Source: Zonotrichia leucophrys gambelii
Taxonomy: Eukaryota; Chordata; Aves; Passeriformes; Passerellidae
Direction: 5' to 3'
Assembly: GCF_028769735.1 (NCBI RefSeq)
Contig: NC_088176.1
Coordinates: 19,653,501-19,717,500 of the forward strand
DNA length: 64,000 nucleotides
This document shows, piece after piece, positions 1 to 15,511 of this stretch (the first letter of the stretch is position 1; each line of letters begins with the position of its first letter). The notes under the pieces are model-generated. The model worked only from the letters and a program-made list of their open reading frames with translations. It was not told the DNA's origin and ran no database searches. The position numbers and the translations under genes were made by a program.

Positions 1-712
1 CTCTGCATCTTCTCTGCCTTTCTTAAGCATGCTGCTGCCCCAGGCAATTCCCCAAACACAGGAGCAGGAGAAAAATTGCCACCTAGCTCCGCACCAGTTG
101 GTGCTTGTTGGTGTGACTACCAGCCTTTAAGAGCAGAGAAAGTTCAAATGCCTGGTGTGTTTGGATCCTGGAGTAGGTATGTGGTCCCCACTCCACCCTG
201 CTGTAAAAGGACCCTGGTGAGCCACATGGAAAGCAGCTGCCCAGAACTCTGCCCTGGGAAGTCAGGGTCAGTGGCTTGCCAGGCACATTACTTCCTCTGG
301 TGCACAATGGAAACACCTTTGTGTTCACTGAGTTGAGCTGAAGGGCAGGCTTAAAGGATGTTAAAACAAGTGCTTAAACTCAGTCACTGCTTTCTAGGCC
401 TCCCGAACCAGGACAGTTCCCCTCACTTTCCTGCCACTACCCATCCTCGGGGTCCACACTTTTCTCAGCCAAGGGACAAGCTGGCATACCTCATCAACAC
501 CTCCTGAGGGTAGGCTGAGCTGCATTGTACTGCGCTGTGCCAGCTGCTTTCTGGGTTATGGCACAACCCAAACCCTCTGTTTTCCTTCTGTGCTGCTTCA
601 GGCTGGATGGTGGCAGTGCAGGCACAGAGGGGATCTCTCCACCAGTGCTTTTAGGTCAGATGTCTAAGGCTGTATGCACCAGGTCTCAGCTAAGAGAGGA
701 CTGTGCCTGGTT

Positions 713-740
713 TGGGATGGGATGGGATGGGATGAGATGG
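713..740. repeat. (GGGAT)n microsatellite
   Basis: About five tandem copies of a GGGAT pentamer, the last interrupted by a G-to-A change. Confidence 0.85.
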
Positions 741-3585
741 GCAGCAGAGCAGTGGTGAGCTCTTGGGACCATACACTGGTGAGGCAGTCAAGTGTGAGTG
801 GAGAAAGACAGGACTGATGCTGCAGAGCTGGTAAGTAGCAGGAAAAGTAGTAGAGGTGCTTGAGGACTGGTGGCAACAAGGAAGAAAGGAACAAAGCAAG
901 CAAGCTGAGCTGGGTATGAGGGGGAGATGCCTTACTCTTCTGCTGGGACCTTGGTGTCCTGGGGGTGCCAGGGGTTTGCTTCTGTGGTCCTAACAAAGGA
1001 CAAGTCATGATCAGGGTCACTCTGGAAGGGCAGGATACTTTCATGTTCTGCTTTGTTATGAGGAGACTTGTAAAACTAGATGGTAATCCAAGGGACCATG
1101 ACAAAAAAGATAGAAGATATGAAGGAAGGATCGAGGAGATTTCCATAATGAAATTGTGTAAAGGTGATGAAGAGGAACTCAAAAGAGTGCTGCTGTTGAC
1201 CTGGGCCTGCCTTTTCACTCTCTGAGGTGTTAGCAGGCCTGCAAATCTCCAGTCAGGCCTGGGCTTGACCTGGTTTTCTGTCCCTATTATGAATCTGCCC
1301 AATGCAGAAAAATGGGTTCCCTCCACCCTTGCTTGATCTGTTGCTGGGAAGAAGCCAGGCTGGGAAGGGTCTGCCTGGCATATGCCAACACTGTATCCTG
1401 ACCCAGAGATCGGGTGTGAGAGTATCCAGGGAATCCCTCAGCCTCTTTGCTTCTTTGCTTTTAACGCCTGGAGAATCCCAGTGGCTATGAAAATGCTGCT
1501 TAAACCTTCCAATTAACAGGACTGAGGGTTTGGCAATGGCTGCTTCATTTACCTTGCTGCAAACACTGCATCACTGTAAATGTTGCAGTTGTTTTAGTTT
1601 GGAAATGCTCACTCTCATTTTAAGACAGTCTGTTTCAGTGGAGTAGAACAGAAGAGTTAGACGTGATTTGCTAACACATCACCAGAGTTTAAGAAGTACA
1701 AATAGCACCTAATGAGATCCTGAACAATTTGCATTGCTTTCTCCCTGAATATATGTGCACTCACCAGTATAACTAAATCATTTTCCTGTATAACAATTTA
1801 ATTAGAACTGATTAAAGTAAACATGTTTGAATATGATAGTAATACTGCATAAATGTAATTTTGATTCAATAATGGCTTCTTTGCTTGAACAGGATAACTA
1901 TCCACCTGAAACACAGGGGGGAAGCTTTAGTTAATAATAAAACCCCTGCCAATTTCAATAGAGCTATATTTCACCTTAATTGCAACCATAATTACACGTT
2001 CACAGTTTGATTACAAAATTTACTGTTTCTTGCTTGGAGGGGGTATACATTGTTGTACACCTTCAAAAAGAAATGGGAACAGAGGATTGTTGACATGCAG
2101 TATGTGAGCCTGGATTTCCCCCATTCAGTGAAATGATGGAGTTCACTTGTTCCAGGATTCAACAGAAGCACTAAGAGTTGCCACATGGGATCACAATAAA
2201 AAAAGATAACTGTAATCTTGGCCTTGAGCAGTGGTTGTCTGTTCCAGTGGATCTGGCTGTTCCAGTACTGCGGAGGAGTAACTGAGGAAAGCAGGCTGAT
2301 GTTAGCAAATTTAAATATACTAGGAGACCTGACCTCCATGGCTAAAGTATACAGGGGCTTCCCAGGCTGAAAAATGTTGAAAACAACCGTCCTTAACGAG
2401 CAGACAGGTTCATTAGTCAAGGACCTGTCTGGATGACCTCAGGACATACTTTACAAATAGCATGTGTTTCTGAAAGCCTGTTATTTAAAAAATCTCTTGC
2501 TGAAGCCAAATCAATGCTCTTTCATTTGTGTACAACTCTGATATCCAGTTCTGGGGTGTGTATTTCCTGTGGACATCCCAGAGGATATCTGTGGCTCCGC
2601 TGTTTGTGAACTGAGGTTGGTAATGTGACTGTGGATCTTACATCACAGTCTGTGTCTGACTGCGTGCAGCACCAGGTGACTGCTGCTGTGTCCCCCCGCA
2701 CCTCTTCATGCGACAGGATGGGCACAGGAGCTCAGATACGGCACCAGCACGGAGGTGCTCTCCCTCCTCAGCACATTGATTCAGTTGTCTTTGCTTTTCA
2801 TCTCCCTAGCTGAGAAAAGGGAAAAAAACCCTTTTCCCCTTTTGTAAAGCTGCCTGAACATTAAAGTTGCGAGTCTGTATTAAACTGTTTCTATGAGCAG
2901 TAAGTGACCATGGCTTCCCAGTGTAACTAAAGCAAGTTTGGCATAAAGAGACATTTTTTTCCCTTCCAAACCAACCCCACAGCAGGGCTGTTCTATGTCT
3001 AGATGGGAAATGCCACTGATATATTCATATTCCCTCTGTGCAGATCTCATCTAAGCCCACTGTAAAAAGTTAAATACTACCAAGAACTTTCAGGGGTTGG
3101 AACCTTTGTGATTTTTATCTTAGCAGTGCTATTTGTGCTTTTATCTATAAAATTCTACTTCTGTTTGTATGCTTGTTTAGTGTGGGATGACTGGAGACAG
3201 TCTGCTGTTTTACTGCAGACTTCCCTGCTCTTACTAATTTAGGACTGCTGCTCAGACTGAAATTTCCAGGTTGGCTCATGATGAATCCACAGTCTATATA
3301 CAGCACTTGGGAGATATTTCCGTATCCTGAAATAACAGGAGGTTTGTGACAGATCATTTCATGACTTTGCGGTGTTCCGCGACTCAGGGGATGGAGGACA
3401 GATGTCACCAAACTGTTGTACAGCAGAACAGCCACTGCACAACTATTCTTTTTGAAAGTCAATACAATTGAACTGACACACAAGTTTCCATGCCAAGTAA
3501 AAATAATGGACATATGTATTTTTTGTGGTTTTGTATAAAGACAGCTTTTGTTGGTACCTTCCCCAGAGCTCTTGGGAGTGCTCTT

Positions 3586-3648
3586 AAAAAAAACAAAAAT
3601 AAACAAAACCAAACAAAACAAAACTCCACCAAAAAGCCACCAAAAAAC
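3586..3648. repeat. A-rich (AAAAC)-like low-complexity tract
   Basis: A run of A interrupted by single C residues, grading into CCAAAAA units. It could be a decayed poly(A)-derived simple repeat; no adjoining retroelement body is recognisable. Confidence 0.75.
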
Positions 3649-6600
3649 CCTGACCTCCAGATGACCCAAGTTTGAAACTTGGCGAATTAAAATCTGGTAG
3701 CACAATTTGGTTGCTCCCAAGATAATTTCAATGTAAAGCAACAGGCAAAGACACAACAAAGTGTTGTCCCAAGTTTGCAAACTGAATCAGTCAAGTTACA
3801 GTCCATCAAAATCAGCAGGGACCAGCTTTACCCTTGCCCTGATAACCTGCACTGTGCAGGCTGACGGGGCATCAGGAAACCAGGGAAGGGCTCCTAAGAG
3901 CTGCAAAAGGCTGCAGAGCAGATTTCAGGTAAGCTTGGCTGCCAGGGAGAGACCAAGCTAGAGTCTGACTTTTCAGCAAAGGCTCCACATCTAACTGTTT
4001 CAGGGATATTTAAAGTAATATTTTCAAAGCACACCATGACAAAGAGCCCTCTTGGAAGAGCTGGCTTCTCATTTTACTGCCCAAAAATGCAGGCTAAGCT
4101 GTTCTGAAGACCTAGTTCTGTTTGTTTCTGCTGAACTGTTTTAAAAGCCAAACCCTTTTTTCATATAAACACCAAACTGCCTGATGTCCAGTCAGGTTTG
4201 CAAGATAAGATAAGAGTGCTTCAGTGAGGGAAAAATGGAGGAGATTTTATGGAAACTGAGTTATTGTAAATAGATAGCATCAAGAAGAAATGGGGTATGT
4301 GTGGTGCTGTCGAGAGCAGAGGTGGATAGGGAGTGAATACATATTTTTTAGAGCTGTGGCAGAAGGCAATGAGTGGGAGGTGAGGGTTCCCCCACCCCTC
4401 TCACTGCAGTGGCCAGGAGCCCCATGGGACAGGTCTGAGCGAGGGGATCTGGAAGCTGGTGGACGGCAGCAGCACAGGCTCAGAATTTCAGAGGCAAGCT
4501 CAGAGGGCGGTGAGAGGAATGGAGGGAATGTGATAAGGCTGGGGGAGGATTCAGTAAGGGAGTGAGCAGGGAAAAGGAGGGGGTGTGGGAAGCCAGGAGT
4601 GCTCCTTTCCACTGTCTTGCTGTTTCCCCATGCTGAAGGCAGGTTTGGGACCTTCAGCTGAAACAACAGGGAACTGCTGTACTGAGGGATGTCCCTGTTA
4701 CTCTTATGGATGAAGCAGACACCCTGACTAGTGTCTTTTCACCCATCCCAGATGGCTGGAATGGGGGACTGTGTGCTGCCAGCAGTCACTCATCCTGGCC
4801 ACCAGGAACCTCAGAAGTAGCAAGGCTTTGTTCTCGTTATCCTTGTATTTGTAGGTGACTTGTCCCAAGCAAAGACAAAAGACAGTGGAAATCCCTAAGC
4901 TGCTGTGGATATTCCTGTGAAGACAGAACAGATCTGCAGGATCATACTGCAGAGGGGTATTTTAATGGAGACCTCTTGGTTTTTGAAAAGATGGAACAGT
5001 GTAATTCCACAGCACAGAAAGAAGCTCAGAAGATCACAAATGGTTATGCTGGGAAGCTGCTGAGCTGTGCTGGGTGGCCAGGGTGTTCCTGAGTGCTGAG
5101 GGCAGAGCAGCCACAGCAGTGCACCCTCACTCCACATCAGATTTGGTGTAACGTTCCTGGCTCCAGCACTAACCCAAGTGTCTGCACATTCTTATCAGCA
5201 AGACTTGCAGGTAGCATTACATGTTTTTCCACTTGGAATACAAATGTTCCTTAACTCTGAACATCCCTGGCCTTTCTCTTCATATACTAGTCTCTGTGAG
5301 TGGACAATGGATTGATATATTTATATTTAACCTTTCTGGCTATATAAATTCCTGCCTGCAATGACTCACAACCATCAGAATTCAGAAAAAGGCAATTAGA
5401 GAAAATCCAACATGGCACATATGCACATGAGTTTGTAGATCTCTTGCTATCCTAACACATGAGAGCTAATGACCTGGAAATTTTGGTATACGAACTTAAC
5501 CCAAGCCCTATACCTGAACAACTGAACATTTTCAGACATATCCAAATACATATTTGGATTGTGTAGCTCATTAATACTTTGAGAAAGCTCTAGGAGAAAG
5601 AGAGGTAATCTTTAAAGCCATGGGTGGAGAAAGAGACAGACAAAATCAGACAAGGTAGACAGTTCTAGTTAGTAGCTGACTGTTTTTTTTAGAATATTCT
5701 TTCTCAGAGATATAAACTTTTATGGTTAATTGATCAGTGTTAACTGCTGATTTGTTGCAAGCCATTATACTTGTAGCTGAAAACTCTAGAAGGATGGTGC
5801 TGACCTCCCTAGAGTAGATCAGACTTCTCTGCTGGCACAGAAAATATTATGTGGAAAGAATTGTGGTTAGCAAAAGATTTGGCAATGTCAGTAGTACCCA
5901 GAGGGAGGAGGAGGCAGAGCTGTCCATGAGTAATATGAGGTTTGGTACCAGCAGGTTTAAGTGTCTCAGATAAAATTTTTGATTTCAACCTGGTATTTTG
6001 GTGAAGACCTGGGCACTCTGCTTTATTCTCACAAAAGGAAAAGAATACTCTTCCTTCCTCTGTACCAAGGTGCTGGCCTTCTGCAAGGGAGAGCTTTACC
6101 TCCCTGTTCTCTGTGCATCCCACAAGCCAGCCAGCAGACCAGCCTCCTGGTTCTTACAGTGGTGCTTCCCAGACATCTCTTCCTGTGTTGAGTAGGCACA
6201 TCTTGGGCAACCTCTACCTTTTCAAAACTACCATTTTCCTCAGAACAGATGCTGATTCCCACCACTTACAAAGAAGCCATACTCTCTGCCACAAAACCAC
6301 ACTAACAGGGGTTTAAGTCAGTGTCCGGTGAGTCCTGAAATGTCACACCTATCTGAGAAACAGGCAGCTGAATTCTCTTTGTGCTGCAGCAAAGGGCCAT
6401 AGAGGTGGATCCCAGTGACACATTTTGATTCAGTCAGACAATGTGCTGCTGAAAAATATACGTGATTGGTGTGCTGTCAGTTTTGAGTTGGAGGAGAAAA
6501 TGGCAAGGAGCCTGAATAAATTAGCATTATACCACACTTGGCAGACACTAACTCCTCCACAAAGTATCTGTTGCTAGAGGATATGAAAATATACCTGTTG

Positions 6601-7240
6601 ATTTGGATGGGTGAGGTGCAGAGATAGTGCCAAGAAGCAGGAGTTACACCAAGACAGTGCAGAAACCAGCATCATGTTCTTGGGTGAAAAATCATTTAAA
6701 AGCAAGTAGTAATGTCCATGACTTAGAGGCCCCTTTTCACCAGGGCACTGAAGTCAGCTGGTATTGAAGAGAAAATGGTTGGCCTGTTCTAGGCAGGAAA
6801 ATGCAACTGTGATGCTCAATTTCTGAGAGCTCTGGGGAAAAAATATCCCAGCATATGGAAGTGACAATATTTTTCTACTGCTGTTTCACCAGTAGATCTC
6901 AATGTGTTTTGAAGCAGTTTTGAAGAAGTCTCCAAGGTTATTTCCACTTTTCTGTGGGGAATACAAAGTTCAGGTACCTGAGGCAAAGGGGAGGGAGGGT
7001 AGGCAGGCATTGTAGTAAACCTGCATAAACTGTTGCATTCTTTAGGAACATGATAATGAAAGTAAACATAGAGAGAGCCTATGCCTGGCATGAGATCTCA
7101 ATAAACTACAACCAAAGTACCTGCAATTTATTGCCTTGATTTTGAGACAGTCATTTGAGTGTAAGAGTGAGTCTTGTACAAGAATGGGTATTTTTTTTTC
7201 CTGTTTACTTCTTTCTACCATGTGAAAACTAGGGTTTCCA

Positions 7241-7302
7241 ATAAAAAAAAACAAAACAAAAAAAAAAGAAAAGAAAAACAAAAAAACCCACAAAAACAAC
7301 CC
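7241..7302. repeat. A-rich low-complexity tract
   Basis: About 60 bp of adenine broken by isolated C and G. No target-site duplication or retrogene body was seen next to it. Confidence 0.75.
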
Positions 7303-10300
7303 AAGGTACCAGTATAGCTACCAATGGCAATAATTCCCTGGGCTCTCAGGTTAGTCTTCACCTTTTTGGAACCTTTACCCCAGTCAATCATATGGGTGTC
7401 GTCAGTGTTCATATTCACATTCTCATGAGTTTCAAGGGAAATGAGTGTCACTTCAGCTTTTTTCCCCACAAATCTTTGGTTTTCTCACCACTACTCTAAC
7501 AAACACTGAAATTAGATCATTAAACCTAAACTGATATGTTCAATATTACTGCAATACAAGTAAAGACAATTTCAACACAGGATTAAAAATGTCACCTTCA
7601 CTGCAGCATTGTATAGGAACTGACATGACTTCTTATTTTGTTTACCAATGGAAGGGAACTGTCCTTTTCTTTGTTAAAGTATTTTTTCATTGGATGGAAA
7701 TAATTACAAGTGGAACAAAACAAAATGTTTTGATTAAATACAGGGCTGGTCTTGTTTTTTCCAGTAAATGTTTCATGTTTTCAATTCTTTTCCCCCTCTC
7801 CCAGGGATAATATAATGGATAGTTAGAGATCACCTTCCATCTCAGAAGATCCTAGATTCCACAGGGATCCCTCCCTTTGCCACTGGAATTTTAGTGCCCA
7901 TGAAGCAAACCACCAGTAAGTAATTTATTCCCATAGGGTACCACAGTGAAAGTGAGTAATCTGCTGCAGAGCAGGGGAGTTTTCAGGAGACAAGACTCCA
8001 GTTTATTTGTGCCAAAACCAAGGGTTAACACTGAAATGTCAGATCTGGCTAGCCCATGGCAGAGGAATGAAAACCAGCAGCTGTCTGAATTCCAGGGATG
8101 GTGCTGGGAATAGCTGCGATGAAACAAGGTTCCACCAACTTTGATCTTGGATCTCCTGCACAGGATTAAAGGAATAACTGAGTTTGGGCCTGAGGCACAG
8201 ACATTTGGAGAAGCAGCAGGGGGAATTTGCTAAGTTTTCATGGGAGTTTACTAAGCATATGAGGGTAAAGCAAAGATAATTCTCTTTTATCATCGTGATC
8301 CATTTCTTTAAACTGTGAGTGCACTTAGAAGCCCCAGTGAGATCACAGGAAGGACATCAGCAGACTTGCAGTGCTCTCTGCATGGTGCTGTGTTGTTTGG
8401 GTTGAAGAGGTGATGTTTTGTCCTGGATCAACCTTGTAAATAAGAGTGGAGCAAGGCAAGATTTGTTAGTGCAAATCCAAGTATTTTCCTCATTCGTCAC
8501 TTTTTCCGAAGTTTGATGAGATCGTTTCATATACCTGCCACTTCCCTGGGATATGAGCAGCTGCCAGAAACCCCTCTGGCTGCTGCCAGTCTGGCTTAGG
8601 ACATCTTTGCAGGAGTGGCTCCAAGACAAGAGAGTGCAGTCCATCCAGATACAGCATTCGATCTCTACTATTGTCAGGGCAAGGAATCATATTTCCCTCA
8701 CCCCTGCCCTCTGGGTAAAAAAGGCAAATGTTTCATGAAGGTACCATAATAAGTCTGCTAGAGTTGTCTTCACAGCCTCTGTCTCCTCCCCATACTGGAA
8801 TGTGCCTAAGCTCCTTCTGGTCTCTTTATTCCTTTTTTCTAGCAGCCCTTGGGGAAGGTACCTAATACCTTTCTGTAAACATTATTTATGGACTCAGAAC
8901 GCCAGAAACATGTCCCTACAAATAGTCTGCACAACATGTCCTGAACCCTCCTACTGGCACCTACTTATGTCAGTCCCCAGTGCTGATATTTCTTTGTCTT
9001 TTTGCTGTAAGCCAGATTTACTGATGTGGGGTTGTTTCCACATGAGCACTACTATAGTGGCTGATAAGCTGCACTCATACAACTTGCCCAGCAGTGTCCC
9101 AGTTGTTCATGGTTATTCCTGCTTAGGTCCTAGGGTGAATGTTTAGTGTTTCTGGGAGAAATAGAGGTCAGGTGCTAGCCCTGCAGTGCCAGTGTTACAT
9201 TGCACAGCACCCTAGGATGCACCACAGAGGGTGAGCTCCCTTGATCTACAGTGCACCACCTCTTACCCAGCACCAGCAATGTCTGTATTATTTAGATGTA
9301 TGTGGGTGTTCTCCCCATGTACCCAGCATTAAGGTTAAAGAACAGGTTTGTACCGGAGAACCAGATGTACGTACACTTTTCATCAAAACCACTTAAAACC
9401 TTTGCTTTGGAGGAAAATCACTGGCTTTGTTAGTATTTCTGCCCATTCAGGATCAAAACTACAGCATAAAATCTTCTGAAAGAAGCCTAGTGGGTTTTGC
9501 CTCCTCTTACCTAACAGAAAGAGGAAAAGGCTGCTCTTTCACACTTCAATAGCGTTTCCCATTCCCTGTGAATCTGGAATTCTTTATAAATGACGTAGAT
9601 CTTGGTCTCAATATAACAGTATTAAAGGAAATACCTCACTTCCAGTCAAGAGTTTAAGTTTAAAATGGAAAACAGTGTGTTTAACTGAGACCATGGGGCA
9701 GGAACCGATCTGAGCAAGAATTTTGTTGGGTACAAACATTAACGACTCTATTATTCAGTGAATACTACGTGTCTCTTAATGACTGTAGTTGCATAAAAAC
9801 TTCAGTTTTACATTTAAATCCAAGTGCAGTATCTCACCAGCATAGGTCTTGTAGTTTATCCTGTATTGTTTCCATATCTGGTTTGTACTGTAATAATTTC
9901 TGTGACTTGGGGGTTAAAAAAGCACAGCATCACTAGGTTACCACTTTCAAAGGCTTGTCTTCTGCTCATCCCTTATGTTGAGTCATTTATTCTTGGACTG
10001 TACATCCTGAGTGGATCACAGCAGAAGCTCTCATCAACAGCAGACTCTAGAGGTGCAAAAAATTTCTGGTGAAATCCTGAAAATTTGACAGAAATTTAGC
10101 GAGGAAAGAATATACTGTGATGGGGCAAAATCAGCAGTGGGTTCACTGAGGCTGGGGTTCCATTCACTTACCCTTAACAGGCCATCTCAGTCCCTCTCCA
10201 AGGCTTCACCTACAGCTACTCCTGAAACACTGAATTTCTTGGTTTGACTTTAAGGTAGGTTCTGTTTCCTAGACCAGTGTTTTCTGAATGCTGGCAGAAA

Positions 10301-13300
10301 GGATGTGACTTGCTGACTTCAGACAAGATGCCAAAGCATGCAGAGGAGACTCTACTGTAAGCAATCTCTTGGATTAAAAGTAAAAAGGGATATGAGGAGG
10401 AAAAACAAAATACTTAAAGATGCTGACTTGCTATCTACAGTCATCCTCCCTTGCTGGTGATTAATCATCTCCTCCTTTGAGCCCAATGGACCAGATACAC
10501 ACATTCCTCATTTGCTGTGTTGATGGAAAAATTTGATTTTTGGCATGCCTTTTGTAGGATCCAAAATACCTTTGTGCTGTGGTGAGTGTGAGAGAAGGGA
10601 GTTTCACTTCTCAGCAGATATGCTAAAAGCATGTATTAAGGGCTGGGCTCTCCACCCCACCAAGGTTGCAAGGAGCCATTTGTGGCTGCCTGATCCCACA
10701 TCTCTGACACACACTAGACTTACCAGGCTGGAGACTCTGTGTCTGTGTATGCTGTTGCCTGTTGCTGAAGGTCAACATACTTTTGCATAGTGGAAGTTGC
10801 TTATGAGTCAGCAAAAACTAAGCATGGAGGAATCAGAAGGTATTTTAAGTGAGATAGTAACTTTACTGTCTGTGTGCTCTGAACTAAGTGAATTTTAGGT
10901 CCTACATTTCAAAACACAAATAAATCACATTTGTTAGTACAGTTGCAGCCAGCCCTGTACCAAGTAGACTCCTCTGGAGACAATCCCTGGGAAAGAAAAA
11001 TTCTTAATGGCACTGACAGACCCTTCTCCACCGTGGCTGTGGTTCTAGAAACCTTTGAGAAGGAAATGTGAATGTGAATCTGGCCCTCCTGTTTGCTAGG
11101 GGTAAACCATGGGTTTGCTAATTGTGCAGCATTTGCTGATATTTGTAACTACGATGAAAATTGAAAAACATTAGCTGGTGATAAATACTGTAGCTAGCAC
11201 AGTTCTGAAGGAGTTACCAAAGCAAGACTGATTGTCTCATGCAAACCAGCTGTCATTGGATCCAGCTGGATCCCTGCAATCAAAACCCACAAAAGGAGCT
11301 GATTTATTACCCACATTCAGTTTTGTGAACATTGTGGTGCTCTGATCGCTCTCATGTCATCAGCACTGTGTTTGCCTGTACATATATTATATCTCCCCAC
11401 TCTGTGCTCTCAACCTGTAGTAAGATTTCAACATGCATGTTTGGTATACATTGAGCTCACAGATGTTTGTGCTCTTCCTTTGCCTGCCAGCAAAAATTTC
11501 ACAAGAGGTAGTTTTTTTTCCAGTGTGACTTAGAGGTCCTTGTCTCATGTGACACTCAAAAATGTAATCATTCCTGGTTAGAGCTGACTCTGTGGGGAGA
11601 AGCAGGGAGTTGGCATGTTCAAACCGAGGGGAGGACTCCCTGAGCTCACACCTCTGTGGGTTGCTGTGCAGCACATGCAAGGCTGCATCCTGTTATCAGC
11701 TTTTCCAGATCTCTTATTTTGTGAATTCCCAACATCCATTGGCTCCAGGCTTCCCTGGCAAATTGGCAACAGTGATGGGCAAGGAGCAAACCAAAGCACA
11801 GAAGAATTTCTGGCCTCTTCCTCTCTGCCTGAGCTGTAACATTTTAACTTCTTGCAGCCACAAGCAAAGAGGTGGTTTATGTACCAGGAAGGAGCTTTGT
11901 GCAACATAGTTAGGGCTTGGTTCCACCTTACCTTCCTGGGATGCCTTGAAATGAAGTTGTAAGCTCTGATTCTAGTATGCATACAAGTCAAGGGAGAGCA
12001 GAATGCAATTTTGAAGCAGAAGGTATTAGGGCTCATTGTGCATGAATTTGGTGCCTGTGTGGATGCACAGCCACAAACCATTGCAAAGAGTCAAACAATT
12101 ATGGGCAGAGAAGCTAGAAGAGGATTTTGTGACAGTTACCCAAATGTAAGCCAGGGAACACATGGCTGGCAGAAGTTATGCTTGAAAGATTTGGACTAGG
12201 TGAAGCTGGATAAAACTGTCATTTCTCAGCAATGTTGTACTGCCAGTTACAAGCAGAAACGCTGAAACATGCAGACCTGGTCATGGTGAGAAAACACAAG
12301 CCATCTTTCATGTAATATATGAATAAAAGTTGTGTATTCAAAGACCAGTTTAAGAGCTCGCTGAAACTGTTAGACTTATATGGTAATAATTTTGTCACTT
12401 TTGGAGGATCTTTTAAGGAAGGATCCTGCCCCTAAAGAGAACTGATCACCTGCTGAAGCGTAATATCCCGCTATCAATCCTTTTCCCTGACAACCCTAAT
12501 CCTGCTCCGTCTGGTCTGCGCTGCATGCTGCAGCAGGAGCTAGAAACCTGAGAGCTGTATGCTGGAAATCTTTGGGATGTTGATGAACAGAACAGTGGGT
12601 GGTATTATTTAGATGTCCTTGTAAACAAACAAATATGGCTGATCAAAGCTGGACGGCCACAAAGGTTTCTGCCGCCCTCTGCAGACTCCACCCTTTGCCT
12701 GGCAGTGTTGGGGATATCAGGTTTCTCAAAAGGCCAGGTTGGAAATGAGTATCTCAGGAGTTGCTTCACATGTGATTCAGCTCCTGGTGACAGGGACATA
12801 GCAAATCTGGAGGAAGGCTGCCCCACCACGGTGTGATATTCATGTCATTTGGTGGGATGCTTAAGTCCAGCTGTCAGCAAATGCCCATCCTGCGGCTCTG
12901 CCTGCCAGCTCAGAGAACTGGATTGCCTACTAACACAGAGGGGCTGGCACACAAACACACTCTGCTGATCAGCACATCTCACCATGAGTATTTCAGGTGC
13001 ACAAGCTGCAAAATCAAACTTGCAGACAGCAGCAGTTTCTTGGAGACTGTGCAGCCATCTAGTGTTATTGCATATACAGGAGGCTGGTTACTTGTCAATA
13101 CCCCAGACACTTCCCTACTTTTTTCCTACACATCTCCCAGCTTGAAGCATAACTTTTAGTTACAGGAGTTTTAGTTAAACTTACCAATCCACCGGACTTG
13201 ATCCCTGAAATTTCTGACCACCTGCAGATTGTGTTTGTGGATGGAGAATGGAATCCTGCTGTAGTATTTCTTTAACTCATAACGTTTGTTACTATAAAGA

Positions 13301-15490
13301 AGAGTAATCAATCTCCTTGGCTTCTACTACTGTGTTTTAGCAACCTTTACTTCTTAAGGAAACAAAAAATAACAATGGAAAAAGAAAAAAAAACCATTTA
13401 AAATTGAACATCAGTGAGCAAATGCCAGGGATCTACTGCTATCTGCTGGAGTGTTTTTGAGACTTTCTCATTTCATCTGGAGTAGGAAAGCTTTGTACAT
13501 ATATCGTCAGGGAATAAGACAAAGACAAAATAACCTGAATTTGTATGTCTCACTTTTCTCCTCTAAAGAAAACCATCTTGTTTCAAAGTCCCAGCTTCCT
13601 CTTTGGGCATCCAGCAGACAAGGCAATTAGTACAAGAAACTGCTTTTGTATTTTGTAGTAAATTAATTAGGTAATCTGTGCAGGCAAGGAGCATGATGAA
13701 ATGACACACATTCTTGTACTGCATACCAGAGTGACAAGTAAAATTCAAAGGTGACAACCCAGGGTTACTGTGACTTAGCAGCAACCACTCAGCCAACCTG
13801 AGAACAGAAACGTCTTTGTTTACAATCTGCATTTTTCTAACTCTTATCTGCTCTCTTGCATTGTAATTTTCCCCCAGCCCCCTCTGTGCCCCTAGGTTCA
13901 TCTTTTTCTGCACCTTGCATTAGACTATAGAAGCGTCCAGGTGTGTTTATGAGGGATTTCCATCTTCTGAAACAAAAGCTGATGGACCAGTGACTTTCTG
14001 CACTGCACTAACAGACACTGATTAATGAGGCAAATAAATGGCTTCTGGATAGAAGCTACATGTTGCAACTTCTTTGCTTGTGCAAAGCAGTGAATGAAGA
14101 TATTATGCCATGGAGACATATAAATTTTTGGATCCTGCTACACTTGTGGAAGGTGCTCTCAGCTCTGCCCATTTAATATATTTTGCTGGAGAAATAGCCC
14201 CATTCCAAATTCTTAACAATCTACCCCATGAACAAATTACTTAAGGACTGCCTTATTCCTCTTGTTATCTCAGGCTTTTAATATCAAATACTAATATTTC
14301 AGTCTTGAGAGCAGCTGGAGAGGAGCAGTGACAAGTAGCACATACTCATTCCCCAGTAGTGGAATCTGGTGGGTCTGGAGGAGGATGTTTGTTGACATCA
14401 CGTGTGCTAAGCCAGGCTAATTGCCCTTGTCTGCAAGACTGGACAAGAATCTCTTGCACACTCCCCTTCTACGTGTCTGTCTATCTGTGGGATGTTAAAA
14501 ACAGACAATGCTATGTGTCCAACAGGTTTCAACCACAACTGATTGATGTGGTAGCATTTATCTGAAAGGTTTTTTTTAAAAGGCATGTTTTACAAAGCTT
14601 TCACTTCATCATGTTTTGTGGGTGTTGGATATAACAATGTCACCAGAGAGCTGGCTATTTACCTTTCAATCAATTTTTTCCTGATGACTTTTAAGACTAG
14701 ACAGGGAAAATAATATTCTAGAGCGAAATTACAATTAGCTGAGCACAGAAACACACTGTGCACACAGAGGCAAATAAGAGCTCAGGGAGCCTCTCCTGCT
14801 GCAGGGCAGAGTGGGATATGGATGTGGATGCATCCACGGGAGCTGTGATGGGAGGGAGGATGAGAGTCCCTGCACAGCAGCACAGCCTCTCCCTGAAACA
14901 CTGAAAGGCAATCATGCTGAGCCACCCACAGGGAGCCACAATGCCACTAGCCACAGGCAAATCCCTCCCCATCGCAAATTGCTTGCAGACAAGGTGTTGG
15001 GCAGAGCAGGAAATGGCTGAAACAAAGCTATCTCATCTAAGTGATAATCTGAGGTAAGGTGGAGTACGTGTGTCTCACAATTCTAAAAATGGTTTGAATG
15101 ATGTTACAAAATAACGTGTAGGGACACAGGAGTGAGACGGAACATTTGTATTCTATTAGGTATTTTACTGAGAGGTTTATTCTCTTTGGATAACAACAAT
15201 TTCTGGGAAGGAAAGATTTATTGGTGGGTTTTTTTGTTTAAGTAGTAAAGGTGTTGTCATTCATTTCTCAGATAAAATCTTCGCAATTTTCCAAAGTGCT
15301 CCTTAAGTTCTAGTGGCATCTTCATCCCTGCATCCTGCCTGCAATAGGAAGTGTTGAGAACCACGGCATCCACCATCACATTCCAGCTTGGATGCCTTTC
15401 AGTGGTCATTTAGTTGATTTTTCTACTTTAATGTTATAGTTTTGAAAGCACTTTAGGTTTTACAGAATGACAGGTGCCATAGAAAATAAG

Positions 15491-15511
15491 GTTTTTTTGT
15501 TTGTTTGTTTA
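15491..15511. repeat. (GTTT)n short microsatellite
   Basis: A T run followed by three to four GTTT units. Confidence 0.7.

Noticed and set aside
664..1326. 220-codon - strand frame near the window start
   Set aside because: Ser/Leu/Pro-rich composition typical of a frame opposite purine-rich DNA; no motif, no splice context, no recognisable family.
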